From positions 1 through 64,000 of the IMG/VR virus record IMGVR_UViG_3300044714_000024: a stretch of DNA of 64,000 bases. One strand, given 5' to 3'. The notes beneath the pieces were generated by a model. That model made no database searches and had not been told where the DNA came from. It saw only the letters and a list, made by a program, of their open reading frames with translations. This DNA comes from a virus. The translations under genes were made by a program, and so were the position numbers. Below are positions 48,751 to 56,207 of this stretch, piece after piece (positions within the stretch are counted from its first letter, which is position 1; each line of letters opens with the position of its first letter).

Positions 48751-48948
48751 ATGAATCAGGAAGAAAGAATCGAGATTGCGGCCGAGGCCATGTGGCGACA
48801 TCGTGCATCGAATACCAATGAGACGGATTGGGGTCGAATGACGTGGGATTCGTTCAACGCGCTCAAACCCGACATCGCGGCAATTTATCGGGAGAATGCG
48901 ACAGTCGCAGTACGCGCTCTTGATCAGGGCGCCATGGCGGTCGTGTGA
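48751..48948 (+). CDS. Small hypothetical protein
   Basis: 65 residues from the ATG at 48751 (a TTG at 48739 is also open). MNQEERIEIAAEAMWRHRAS, then WDSFNALKPDIAAIYRENAT. The EExxexAAeamW pattern recurs in small phage proteins. The stop lies within the family A repeat. Confidence 0.5.
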   Translation: MNQEERIEIAAEAMWRHRASNTNETDWGRMTWDSFNALKPDIAAIYRENATVAVRALDQGAMAVV

Positions 48949-48993
48949 ATTTCCGTGCCGTCTCCGCTCCCCGTGATCAGGAATGAGTCAGCA
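48939..48993 (+). repeat. Repeat family A, copy 4
   Basis: 55 bp that match the reverse complement of 31516-31570 at 53 positions. It ends exactly where the target-site duplication of the inserted IS begins (48994). Confidence 0.75.
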
Positions 48994-49077
48994 ACTAAAG
49001 AGGCGATTATCTGCCTCTTGACTGGTCTGTGTCTCATGGGGTATTTCATGCTCCGACAGGCTGACGCTTATGAGGGG

Positions 49078-49830
49078 TTAAGTGATCCGGTTGCCGGTGT
49101 CGTAACTCGCCATCGCTTCGCGGTCGATCATGTCTCGCGTGCAGAACAGCAAGTAGTCAGTCTCGCGGGACTTCCCGAAAGCGTCCGTGTAGCGAATTTC
49201 GCCTATGACATAGAGTGCGTGGCTTCCTCGCTGAATGCCGACAATCGTGGCCACGTTAAGAGCTTGGTTGATGCCCGTATTGACTATGAATGTGGCGTCC
49301 GGCGCCAATGGGCGCGGCGGCAACATTCGGTCTCTGCGAGGGAGGGGGCCAGTGAGCGGGAAAGTGGAAAAGCCCATTGCCGCCCAGTGCGTGAGATTTG
49401 TAGCGGGGGTTTGCCCAGAGTTTTTAATCGTGATTACGGCCTCTGGGTGGCCACCAATGGCCAAGTTAAGGAGATGAACCGAATCCACCATGACGTAAGC
49501 GCGCAATTGCCGTTCCGAATGGCGTTCGCCAGAGAGCCAGAGGAGTCGGGTGGAACGCCAGAGCGTCCAAGTGAAAATTGCGATGACCACCGCAGCGGCG
49601 GCGCTGACGTTGTCATGCGTAACGTAACCCCAACTGAAAGCCAAAAACCGCATGATCCCTTCATGGAGGGTGGCGCAGGTTTGATAGCCGGGCTGATTAT
49701 TGGTGCCCTGATACTGGCTTACGACTATGCAAGCAGGCCAGCGTGATGTTTCCCAACTCAGAACCTCTGCGAACGCAATATATCCCGCCGCAAGATAGGC
49801 CAAAAACCACTTGTCGGCGCGACTTAACAT
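49078..49830 (-). CDS. Passenger gene of the IS: membrane-anchored protein
   Basis: 250 residues. N-terminal spans at residues about 7-25 (KWFLAYLAAGYIAFAEVLSW) and 78-95 (SAAAAVVIAIFTWTLW), then a soluble beta-rich domain (AYVMVDSVHLLNLAIGGHPE; VITIKNSGQTPATNLTHWAA; SHALYVIGEIRYTDAFGKSR). The soluble part is of the kind found in uncharacterised proteins of soil proteobacteria. It starts within the transposase 3' end, so the two are co-transcribed. IS1595-family members are known to carry passengers. Function unknown. Confidence 0.7.
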   Translation of the reverse strand: MLSRADKWFLAYLAAGYIAFAEVLSWETSRWPACIVVSQYQGTNNQPGYQTCATLHEGIMRFLAFSWGYVTHDNVSAAAAVVIAIFTWTLWRSTRLLWLSGERHSERQLRAYVMVDSVHLLNLAIGGHPEAVITIKNSGQTPATNLTHWAAMGFSTFPLTGPLPRRDRMLPPRPLAPDATFIVNTGINQALNVATIVGIQRGSHALYVIGEIRYTDAFGKSRETDYLLFCTRDMIDREAMASYDTGNRIT

Positions 49831-50726
49831 CCGCCGATTGCCGTTCCGAAGATGTCGGAATTGAAGCGGTTATTATAGCGGAACTGAAATTCCGCAACGT
49901 ACAGCGGCATGTATTTGGCGCTGACTTTGTGGAAACTGCCAACGATGCCGCGCTTGAAGATGCTCCAAAAGCCTTCAATCGTGTTCGTGTGGACCGCGCC
50001 GAACACGTATTGCCCGGCATGGTGGTCAACGGTCTGGTGCGGGTAGCCGCTCAGAGAGTGATAGACGTTGCTCTGGTCAGTCGCGAGCAAGCTAACCTTA
50101 TTGGAGACAACCTCGCGGACGAAATCCTGTGCGCTTTCCTTTGTGACTTTAGCCAGCACGCGGGTAACGACGTTGCCCTTGCGTTCGACCGCGCCGATGA
50201 TCGGAGTTTTGCTCTTGTGCCCGCCACGCTCGCCGCTGCGCTTGCCGTGCTTATTGATGGCCTTTCCGCCGATGAAAGTTTCGTCAACCTCGACAATGCC
50301 GCCAAGTTGGGTTTCCGGCTCGATCAGCGCCGCGCGGATTTTATGGGTCATGTGCAGCGCGGTTTCATAGGAACCGAAGCCCATTTGCCGCTGAATTTGC
50401 AGGGAGCTAATTCCCTTTTTGCTGCACAGCATCAAATGCACGACCTTGAACCACTGGCGAAGCGGCTTGTTCGTGTTCTCAAAAATGGTGCCCGCGATAT
50501 GGGAAAATCTGTAACCCGCGCCCTTGACCGTCTCACACTGATAGCACTGCCATTTGAAGGCCATGGAGCGGACAGGGAAAACCTTGGGGTTGCCGCACCT
50601 GGGGCACACAACGCCGTTCGGCCAGCGCCGCGCTACGAGGTAAACCGCACAGGCTTCCTCGTTCGTAAAGCGCGCCTCAAACTGGCTTTCCGTCATCTGG
50701 TGGACTGGCTTAGGACGCTTGGCCAT
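49824..50726 (-). CDS. IS1595-family (ISXO2-like) transposase
   Basis: 300 residues from the ATG at 50726 (MAKRPKPVHQMTESQFEARF). Zinc ribbon CPRCGNPKVFPVRSMAFKWQ ... CYQC, then the RNase H-like core: VDETFIGGK (first Asp), LLATDQSNVYHS (second Asp) and VHTNTIEGFWSIFKRGIVGS with the N...E/K end of the family motif. It would cut and join the 27-bp ends and make the 8-bp target duplication seen here. Confidence 0.92.
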   Translation of the reverse strand: MAKRPKPVHQMTESQFEARFTNEEACAVYLVARRWPNGVVCPRCGNPKVFPVRSMAFKWQCYQCETVKGAGYRFSHIAGTIFENTNKPLRQWFKVVHLMLCSKKGISSLQIQRQMGFGSYETALHMTHKIRAALIEPETQLGGIVEVDETFIGGKAINKHGKRSGERGGHKSKTPIIGAVERKGNVVTRVLAKVTKESAQDFVREVVSNKVSLLATDQSNVYHSLSGYPHQTVDHHAGQYVFGAVHTNTIEGFWSIFKRGIVGSFHKVSAKYMPLYVAEFQFRYNNRFNSDIFGTAIGGC

Positions 50727-50796
50727 GACGGCCTCCCTGCTTATGGAGGCCAATATGGCAGATAATTCTAGACCAGTCAAGAGGCAGATAATCGCC

Positions 50797-51012
50797 ACTA
50801 AAGACAGGTTGCAAATAGAGGACGAACAAATAACCTCCATCGTCACCAAGGCAATACGAGACTTCAATTTGCTATCGCCTTACCAAAGACGACGCGCGAG
50901 ACAAATAACGAGACGATGGTTTGTTGGTGGTGGAGCTAATGCGGTAAGACCTGCGGGCGATGAAGAAGGTTTCGAAACGTCATACGATAATCTCGACTTT
51001 CAAGGAGGATGA
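50797..51012 (+). pseudogene. Gene disrupted at its 5' end by the IS
   Basis: The open frame ATKDRLQIEDEQITSIVTKA then NLLSPYQRRRARQITRRWFV runs to the stop at 51010. Joining 48955-49001 directly to 50805 restores a continuous frame with a start (GTG 48955 or 48973) in or next to the family A repeat. So the IS split an original gene of about 85 residues. An ATG inside the IS (50719 or 50755) could now start a fusion product. Confidence 0.6.
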
Positions 51013-51015
51013 AAA

Positions 51016-51471
51016 GTGGCCGAAACACTGCGTTATCTCGCAAGTCCGTACACGGCCTACAAAGGCGGGATGGAGCAAGCCTTCATCGACGTAGCAATCC
51101 TCGCCGGTCGTTTGTTTGCTATCGGCATCCCGACGTTCTCCCCAATCGCGCACGCTTTCCCTTACGTCAAATACGGCAATCTCGATCCTCTGGATTATCC
51201 GGCATGGAAGCCAGTCCAGGAACGATTGATGGATGCGTGCGACTCACTCATCGTCGCACACATGGACGGTTGGGAGAAAAGCGTGGGGATTGCATATGAA
51301 GTTTCTTACTTCGAACGCAGCAATAAACCTATCTTCGATCTTGATATCGTTGCGCTGACAATGGTGGAGCGCCACAAACATTTCGACGAACGAATGCAGC
51401 TAGGCATCAAGGATATGCCCAGCTATCGCGGCGAGTTGAAGCCGCTGGCGATGCCAGATTCGAAGGGCTAA
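51016..51471 (+). CDS. DUF1937-type (nucleoside 2-deoxyribosyltransferase-like) protein
   Basis: 151 residues from a GTG with aaggagg upstream. RYLASPYTAYKGGMEQAFID, PTFSPIAHAFPYV, DYPAWKPVQERLMDACDSLI and VAHMDGWEKSVGIAYEVSYF match the DUF1937/DUF4406 family, whose fold is that of nucleoside 2-deoxyribosyltransferases. The YLASPYT and GxxxSxGixyEv motifs correspond to substrate-binding regions. Possibly acts in base salvage or modification. Confidence 0.75.
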   Translation: MAETLRYLASPYTAYKGGMEQAFIDVAILAGRLFAIGIPTFSPIAHAFPYVKYGNLDPLDYPAWKPVQERLMDACDSLIVAHMDGWEKSVGIAYEVSYFERSNKPIFDLDIVALTMVERHKHFDERMQLGIKDMPSYRGELKPLAMPDSKG

Positions 51472-51475
51472 TGAC

Positions 51476-51787
51476 ATGCCGCGAGAAACCGACGCCTACG
51501 ATATGTTCGCCCCACGCGAGCGCGGGCGATTCGGGGAGAATGAGGAACAGCATCGGCTAGGTCGCGGCCCGCGCTTTACTGGCGCCTCCGATCCTATCGA
51601 CCTGACGGTATGGTTGATGATGGACAACCCCGACAAGAAAGCGATTGCGGTTTCCGACCCGGCGAAAAAGGGTAAGCCGCAGTGGATTTGGCTTCCCCGG
51701 TCGCAGGTTGAGTATGTCAAGGCTGAGGGCGGCGCGATTCTCTTAACTTTGCCGTACTGGCTGGCGAAGGATAAGGGGCTGATATGA
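51476..51787 (+). CDS. Small hypothetical protein
   Basis: 103 residues, PIDLTVWLMMDNPDKKAIAV then KPQWIWLPRSQVEYVKAEGG and LLTLPYWLAKDKGLI. This WLPxSQ(V/I)E pattern recurs in short phage proteins next to methyltransferase or replication genes. The stop overlaps the next ATG. Confidence 0.55.
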   Translation: MPRETDAYDMFAPRERGRFGENEEQHRLGRGPRFTGASDPIDLTVWLMMDNPDKKAIAVSDPAKKGKPQWIWLPRSQVEYVKAEGGAILLTLPYWLAKDKGLI

Positions 51788-53163
51788 ACGCGCTGGCCAA
51801 ATACGATGCAGCCTGCCGCGCTCTTGCTGAGGCTGTCACCGCCGATGAGGTCATGAATATTCGCCTCGAAGCGAAGGCTATCGAAGCCGTTGGGCGCGTG
51901 GCCAAGAATATCGACCTGGAAATAGCGGCGCGCACTCTGCGAATACGTGCGGAAGCGCGACTCGGTGTAATGATTCGGGAGGGAGAAGAACAGGGCATCA
52001 TCGCCTCGCACGGTGGTCGCCGCAAAGGTCAAGATTCCGACTCCGAAACTTGCTCGGCTGCGACGCTCAAGGAAATGGGTATCGACCCGAAGTTGTCGGC
52101 TCAATCGCGCAAGCTGGCAGCCATCGGCCCCGATGGGGTAGACGATTTATTGCAGGCATTTGAAAAGACAAGCAAAGATAGCGGAACTTTGGCGACTTTC
52201 GTTATCACCGCCGCAACCGCCAAACGCAATGCCGAAAGCCGCCGCAACTTAGCCCAAACCCTCTCCGATGCCACAGCCCTTCAACCGACCGGCCGCAAGT
52301 TCCCCGTAATCTACGCCGACCCCGCATGGCGAAGGAAGGCAGGCATCGGCAATCGCGCCTATGAAAACCACTACACGACCGAAACGTGGGATGAAATTCT
52401 CGCCATGCCGGTGGCGAATCGCACCCTCCACGACGCTTGGTTATTCCTCTGGATACCGCGCGCCCACCTTTTGGCGCTGCACCCAACCGAAATCGATACG
52501 CCGCTGGGCCGATGCAAGGTCAAACTTCCGCTCGCCTATGCGGTCGCGCAAGCTTGGGGCTTCGATGCCTATTCGACGTGCTTTGTATGGACCAAGACCG
52601 ACGAGGATTGCCCAGAAGATCACGGCCTTGGGCTAATCGTTTGGGATCAAGACGAAATTCTGTGCCTGTTCAAGCGCGGGCGCGGCCTTCCCAAGCCTGA
52701 TACCGATGTCAAAGTCGGATCGAATCACCGCGAGCGCGCCGGCAAGCACTCCGCAAAACCTTTCTACTATCGCGACATGATAAACGCGATGACGGACAAT
52801 CTCCCTGTCCTCGAATTGTTTGCTCGCGAAGATGAAAAAAATTGGCTACCTCCAAACTTTTATACATGGGGCAATCAATCCCTGAATACGGCGGAACGAA
52901 TCACTGACGACTCAGGAACGAATCACCAACCCGAATCTGTTCATGATTCGGTTGACACTGACGCCCGCCCCCCAGCTACAGCGTCAGTGTCCGAACCCGC
53001 GTCCGCCGATCCTCAGCCCTCATCTGCCCCGGTGGACGCGGGTTCACCTTCTTTTTCTGAATCCGATCTTCCTGAGATAATCCTTCCGGGGAAGTGGGCT
53101 ACGTTTGAGCATGTTGCGGGGTTTGTTGATCTGACATCAGAAGTTGCGGGGCGTGCCTCTTAG
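51784..53163 (+). CDS. MT-A70-family adenine DNA methyltransferase
   Basis: 459 residues. The N-terminal 150 residues are helical (YDAACRALAEAVTADEVMNI; RTLRIRAEARLGVMIREGEE), the usual partner region of phage MT-A70 enzymes. The catalytic domain begins FPVIYADPAWRR with the D-P-A-W motif near residue 179, followed by HDAWLFLWIPRAHLLAL, YSTCFVWTKTDEDCPED and HSAKPFYYRDMINAMTDNLP. It would methylate N6 of adenine to evade restriction. The C-terminal 80 residues are disordered and Ser/Pro-rich, and are encoded by DNA with three perfect stem-loops. Confidence 0.88.
   Translation: MNALAKYDAACRALAEAVTADEVMNIRLEAKAIEAVGRVAKNIDLEIAARTLRIRAEARLGVMIREGEEQGIIASHGGRRKGQDSDSETCSAATLKEMGIDPKLSAQSRKLAAIGPDGVDDLLQAFEKTSKDSGTLATFVITAATAKRNAESRRNLAQTLSDATALQPTGRKFPVIYADPAWRRKAGIGNRAYENHYTTETWDEILAMPVANRTLHDAWLFLWIPRAHLLALHPTEIDTPLGRCKVKLPLAYAVAQAWGFDAYSTCFVWTKTDEDCPEDHGLGLIVWDQDEILCLFKRGRGLPKPDTDVKVGSNHRERAGKHSAKPFYYRDMINAMTDNLPVLELFAREDEKNWLPPNFYTWGNQSLNTAERITDDSGTNHQPESVHDSVDTDARPPATASVSEPASADPQPSSAPVDAGSPSFSESDLPEIILPGKWATFEHVAGFVDLTSEVAGRAS
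52931..53045 (+). repeat. Three consecutive perfect stem-loops within the methyltransferase 3' end
   Basis: CCGAATC/GATTCGG (52931-52937/52945-52951), GACACTGACGC/GCGTCAGTGTC (52954-52964/52981-52991) and GAACCCGCGTCC/GGACGCGGGTTC (52993-53004/53034-53045). Stems are 7, 11 and 12 bp with no mismatches, following one another almost without gaps. Confidence 0.85.
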
Positions 53164-53230
53164 TTGTTTGTTTGGTTAGACTGGCTACCTTGGCGTGCGA
53201 TTATTCTGTGAGATTCTTACGGCCATAGAG
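53164..53230 (+). repeat. Left arm of long inverted repeat around the DUF5131 gene
   Basis: Matches the reverse complement of 53976-54037 at about 49 of 62 aligned positions, with identical blocks TGGCTACCTTGG and TTACGGCCATAGAG. One 5-nt gap. Ends 14 bp before the gene's start. Confidence 0.75.
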
Positions 53231-53244
53231 GGTGGATAAATAGG

Positions 53245-54021
53245 GTGGGCGCGAATAGCAAAATCGAATGGACCGTACACACTTGGAACCCGTGGATCGG
53301 GTGCACTCAGGTCAGCCCGGCGTGTGATCGCTGCTATGCCATGGTCATGATGGACCATCGTTACGGTCGCGTGACTTGGGGCGCGGGAGAAGATCGCGCT
53401 CGCACGTCGGAGCAGAACTGGAAAATGCCGCTGCGCTGGGATAAGGCCGCAGCCGCAGCCGAACGGATTGATACGGTTTTCTGTCTCTCGCTAGGAGATT
53501 TTTGGGACAACGAAATCAATCCAGGCTGGCGCCGGGAGGCGAAGGCCGTAATGCAGGCTACGCCGAATTTGCTCTATCTCATTCTCTCGAAACGCATCGG
53601 CAACGCCATCAAAATGTGCGACCCCATGGCGGCCAACAGCCCGCTTCCTGACAATGCCGCACTTGGGTCAACGATGGTTACTCAGGAAGAATGGGACCGC
53701 GACTTCCCAAAGCTCAAAGAGGCCGGTCGCGTGCTTGGCGCGCGCTTCACGTTTGCCAGCGTCGAGCCGATGTTGGAACGGATTAGACCAAAGCAATTCC
53801 CTGACTGGGTAATCGTCGGTGGCGAGAGTGGCCGCGACCCGCGCTATATGCACCCCGATTGGGCGCGCTACATGCGCGATGATTGCGCGAAGGCTGGCGT
53901 CCCATTTTTCATGAAACAGATGACCGCGAAGGTGCCGATTCCGCCCGACTTGTTGGTGCGCCAGTTTCCGCAAGACTCTATGGCCGTAAAACCCAAGCAG
54001 AACAATCGACAACCAAGGTAG
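53245..54021 (+). CDS. DUF5131 (phage Gp37/Gp68) family protein
   Basis: 258 residues from a GTG (aggg upstream). IEWTVHTWNPWIGCTQVSPA then CDRCYAM gives Cys20, Cys27 and Cys30; FCLSLGDFWDNE, NLLYLILSKRIGN, FTFASVEPMLERI, WVIVGGESGRDPRYMHPDWA and CAKAGVPFFMKQM are the family blocks. The clustered Cys suggest a radical-SAM-like iron-sulphur site. The reaction is unknown. The gene is enclosed in a long inverted repeat, whose right arm encodes its last residues. Confidence 0.85.
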   Translation: MGANSKIEWTVHTWNPWIGCTQVSPACDRCYAMVMMDHRYGRVTWGAGEDRARTSEQNWKMPLRWDKAAAAAERIDTVFCLSLGDFWDNEINPGWRREAKAVMQATPNLLYLILSKRIGNAIKMCDPMAANSPLPDNAALGSTMVTQEEWDRDFPKLKEAGRVLGARFTFASVEPMLERIRPKQFPDWVIVGGESGRDPRYMHPDWARYMRDDCAKAGVPFFMKQMTAKVPIPPDLLVRQFPQDSMAVKPKQNNRQPR

Positions 54022-54037
54022 CCAAGCTAACAAACAA
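53976..54037 (-). repeat. Right arm of long inverted repeat around the DUF5131 gene
   Basis: Inverted partner of 53164-53230. It covers the gene's last 15 codons and stop (54019-54021), so arm and coding sequence overlap. Confidence 0.75.
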
Positions 54038-54066
54038 ATCTTTCATCTGATAAACGGGCCTTCGAC

Positions 54067-54378
54067 ATGCACACTCCACCACCAGATAATCCAATCGACC
54101 AAACAATCGGTTTCTTCGACCGCCAAGAATGTATCTCCATGAATCTCGCATTCTTCAAAGCCATGAAAGCCGCAGTTCAAAGTGGCGGCGAATTAAAAAG
54201 CAATTTTACTTATGGTCCCAGAGTCGATCACACTCCCTTGGTCGGAGCTTATATCGACAGACAATTGCGCCACTCCCCGATGTCGTCCAGCGCCAACGCG
54301 TGCCTCAATATGACGCTCGATACGTCGCGGCCGGCGCCGATGACCTCAGTGACGTTGGGGCCGGGAGGGCGAAGGTGA
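54067..54378 (+). CDS. Hypothetical protein
   Basis: 103 residues. DNPIDQTIGFFDRQECISMN then LAFFKAMKAAVQSGGELKSN. Its stop overlaps the next GTG (GTGA). No family recognised. Confidence 0.45.
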   Translation: MHTPPPDNPIDQTIGFFDRQECISMNLAFFKAMKAAVQSGGELKSNFTYGPRVDHTPLVGAYIDRQLRHSPMSSSANACLNMTLDTSRPAPMTSVTLGPGGRR

Positions 54379-54714
54379 CTGATCTTGTCGGGACATGCCC
54401 GAAAGACTTTTGGGAGGAATGGATTGCGGAAGGCGATGCCGCTGGTGATCCTGAGTCTGGCGAAGAATGGGGCTGGTTCACAGAACACAGCTTCAAATCC
54501 CTCGCAAAGCCCGGCGACCGCTTCTACGTCGTGGCGCACGGCAGGCTTCGCGGCTGGGCGCCTGTCACCGGAATTTGGGGGGGGCGCGATTGTGCGTAAG
54601 GGCAACGCCGTCGCGTGTACAATCGATGAGCCTATTCCGGGTTTTCGTGGATTGCGTAAGCGTTGGTGGTCGCGTGATATTGAGAAACCTTTTCCGAATT
54701 GGAAAGATCGATGA
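54375..54714 (+). pseudogene. Hypothetical phage protein interrupted at a G8 tract
   Basis: From the GTG at 54375: VTDLVGTCPKDFWEEWIAEG, then RFYVVAHGRLRGWAPVTG, where the frame meets TAA at 54597 after the run of eight G (54577-54584). With one G fewer the frame continues AIVRKGNAVACTIDEPIPGF then RGLRKRWWSRDIEKPFPNWK to the stop at 54712, giving the full length expected of this recurring phage protein. It overlaps the next gene's ATG. Possibly slippage-controlled, a mutation, or a sequencing error. Confidence 0.7.
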
Positions 54715-55469
54715 GCCACCTTCCCTACCGCCCCGAACACAACAACGACGCCAGCGCCAACACCGAGGAACTGACGAACGAGGAACTCGGCGCGTTCGTG
54801 AGGCTACAGCGGGCTTTGTGGCGGTCAGGTGGTTACCTACCCGACGATCAAAAAAAACTCGCCAGATACGCCCGCGCCGGCAGCAGATGGGGAATCATCG
54901 CGCCGGCCATCATGGGCAAGCTCAACGCCATCGGCGGCAAAGTCTCATGCCCGACGATCCTCATGACCATTTTTCTGGTCGAACAGCGCCGCGCCAAGGC
55001 CGCGAAAGCTGCCGCGCAGAGGTTTGGCAAAGCTGACCCGCCTCTGACTTCGCGTAACCCATTGGACTCGTTAGAGTCGAACATTACCCAAGCATCAACC
55101 GAGCATATGCTTGGACGCTCCAATCAAAATCAAAACAAGAATCTTGATTCTAAGACTCTTAGTGGGCGCGGCATGTCCTCAAGGAGTCAGGCAAACAACA
55201 CATTCTACGAATTGAGCACGGAATTTCTGATCAAGCGCGTCGGTATCCGCGCCCTCGCAGCACGCTCGCAGGTCGCAAAGTGGCTTAGCGCGGTAGAAGG
55301 GAACGAATCGGAACTGCAAACGATTATGGATGCTGCCGGCGCCGAGAACCTCCAAGGCGCCCGACTGATAGCCGTCATCGACCAGCGCGTGGGGAACCGC
55401 AAGACCGAGCGAAAGCAAGGCCCTCCCCTTCCCTTTCCACCGAATCTTGTGGTAAACAGCGACAAATGA
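54711..55469 (+). CDS. DUF1376/YdaU-like replication protein
   Basis: 252 residues. LPYRPEHNNDASANTEELTN, then EELGAFVRLQRALWRSGGYL and ARYARAGSRWGIIAPAIMGK follow the DUF1376 (YdaU) winged-helix domain, found in phage replication proteins that recruit host replication enzymes. The middle is a Ser/Asn/Gln linker, and the C-terminal region (FLIKRVGIRALAARSQVAKW) is helical. It is the only replication-type gene recognised, supporting dependence on the host replisome. Confidence 0.7.
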   Translation: MSHLPYRPEHNNDASANTEELTNEELGAFVRLQRALWRSGGYLPDDQKKLARYARAGSRWGIIAPAIMGKLNAIGGKVSCPTILMTIFLVEQRRAKAAKAAAQRFGKADPPLTSRNPLDSLESNITQASTEHMLGRSNQNQNKNLDSKTLSGRGMSSRSQANNTFYELSTEFLIKRVGIRALAARSQVAKWLSAVEGNESELQTIMDAAGAENLQGARLIAVIDQRVGNRKTERKQGPPLPFPPNLVVNSDK

Positions 55470-55660
55470 ATCGATACGCCCCAGCCACGCCCTACACCCA
55501 AGCCGAACGCGACGCCGACCGCCGCGAGCGCACCAACGCGCTGAGAACTATCCACAACCGCCGCAAATCAACGCCAAGCGGCCAAAACTACAACATTCCC
55601 GGCGATAAAGCGTCGAAAGCCAAGTCACAGCGCATCCTCGGCGAGCGCGAAGCCTCTTGA
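55466..55660 (+). CDS. Small basic protein
   Basis: 64 residues, MNRYAPATPYTQAERDADRR then IHNRRKSTPSGQNYNIPGDK. Overlaps the previous stop by 4 nt. Disordered and Arg-rich. Function unknown. Confidence 0.45.
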   Translation: MNRYAPATPYTQAERDADRRERTNALRTIHNRRKSTPSGQNYNIPGDKASKAKSQRILGEREAS

Positions 55661-55729
55661 CGGAAGGGCATTGAATCGGGATGATGCCGTTGCATGGTTC
55701 TTCCTCCCGGAAAACCCTGTGTTGTTTGT

Positions 55730-55747
55730 TGTACAGCCCCCTGTACA
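55730..55747. promoter_or_regulatory. Operator-like palindrome
   Basis: TGTACAG-cccc-CTGTACA, a perfect 7-bp inverted repeat with 4-bp spacer, in the 140-bp gap before the ribbon-helix-helix gene at 55800. It could be a dimer-binding site for that protein. Confidence 0.45.
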
Positions 55748-55751
55748 GAAG

Positions 55752-55778
55752 CGACCGCGTGGGGCAACTTGCGCGGTC
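55752..55778 (+). terminator. Stem-loop before the RHH/terminase genes
   Basis: GACCGCG/CGCGGTC 7-bp stem with a 13-nt loop, followed by gtttcg. Could be an attenuator or weak terminator between accessory and packaging genes. Confidence 0.35.
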
Positions 55779-55799
55779 GTTTCGCCCTCACAGGACAGC

Positions 55800-56207
55800 A
55801 TGAGTGGCGACTTAACCAAGCGAATCATGGTCCGCGTCACGGACGAACAACTCGCCTGGATCGGCGAAATGGCGGCCGATGAGGGCATGGATAACGCAAC
55901 ATTCGTGCGCGTGGTGCTTGATCGGTTGAGCAAGGGCAGAGCGCCGCTGATCGGGATGATGCAGCCGACGACTCAGGCGCTCAGTCTGCCAGTGGGCTTC
56001 GACCATCGGCCCGGCGCTGCTAACTATACCGAAAGCCTCGACGACGGCGCTGTGCCGCAAACCCTCGACATCCTCGCTCAACGCGCCGCCGAGGCCGAGG
56101 CCAACTTGCCGCCTCCCCAAGACGCCGAATCAGACCATCCCGAGGAATCCGCCGCCATCCCCTTGCGCCGAGTAGCGCGGGAACGATATAATCCGGGGCG
56201 ACAATGA
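55800..56207 (+). CDS. Ribbon-helix-helix-like protein ahead of terminase
   Basis: 135 residues from the ATG at 55800. TKRIMVRVTDEQLAWIGEMA then ADEGMDNATFVRVVLDRLSK resembles an RHH domain. The C-terminal half is acidic and Pro-rich. The stop overlaps the small terminase start. It may bind the palindrome at 55730-55747 or assist packaging. Confidence 0.5.
   Translation: MSGDLTKRIMVRVTDEQLAWIGEMAADEGMDNATFVRVVLDRLSKGRAPLIGMMQPTTQALSLPVGFDHRPGAANYTESLDDGAVPQTLDILAQRAAEAEANLPPPQDAESDHPEESAAIPLRRVARERYNPGRQ

Larger units (their letters stand above)
48994..50804 (-). mobile_element. Complete IS1595-family insertion sequence with passenger gene and target duplication
   Basis: The element proper is 49002-50796 (1795 bp). 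Its ends are perfect 27-bp inverted repeats (49002-49028 and 50770-50796; outer tip GGCGATTATCTGCC). It is flanked by the 8-bp direct repeat ACTAAAGA (48994-49001 and 50797-50804). It carries an ISXO2/IS1595-type transposase (49824-50726) and a membrane-protein passenger (49078-49830), both on the minus strand. Intact ends and target duplication point to a recent, possibly still active insertion. Confidence 0.93.

Noticed and set aside
49743-50765. 340-residue open frame on the plus strand
   Set aside because: It lies antisense to the IS transposase, whose zinc ribbon and catalytic residues are clear on the minus strand.
48994-50804. Composite transposon or integrated plasmid explaining parS
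   Set aside because: parS (48455) lies outside the IS boundaries and inside a phage regulator gene.
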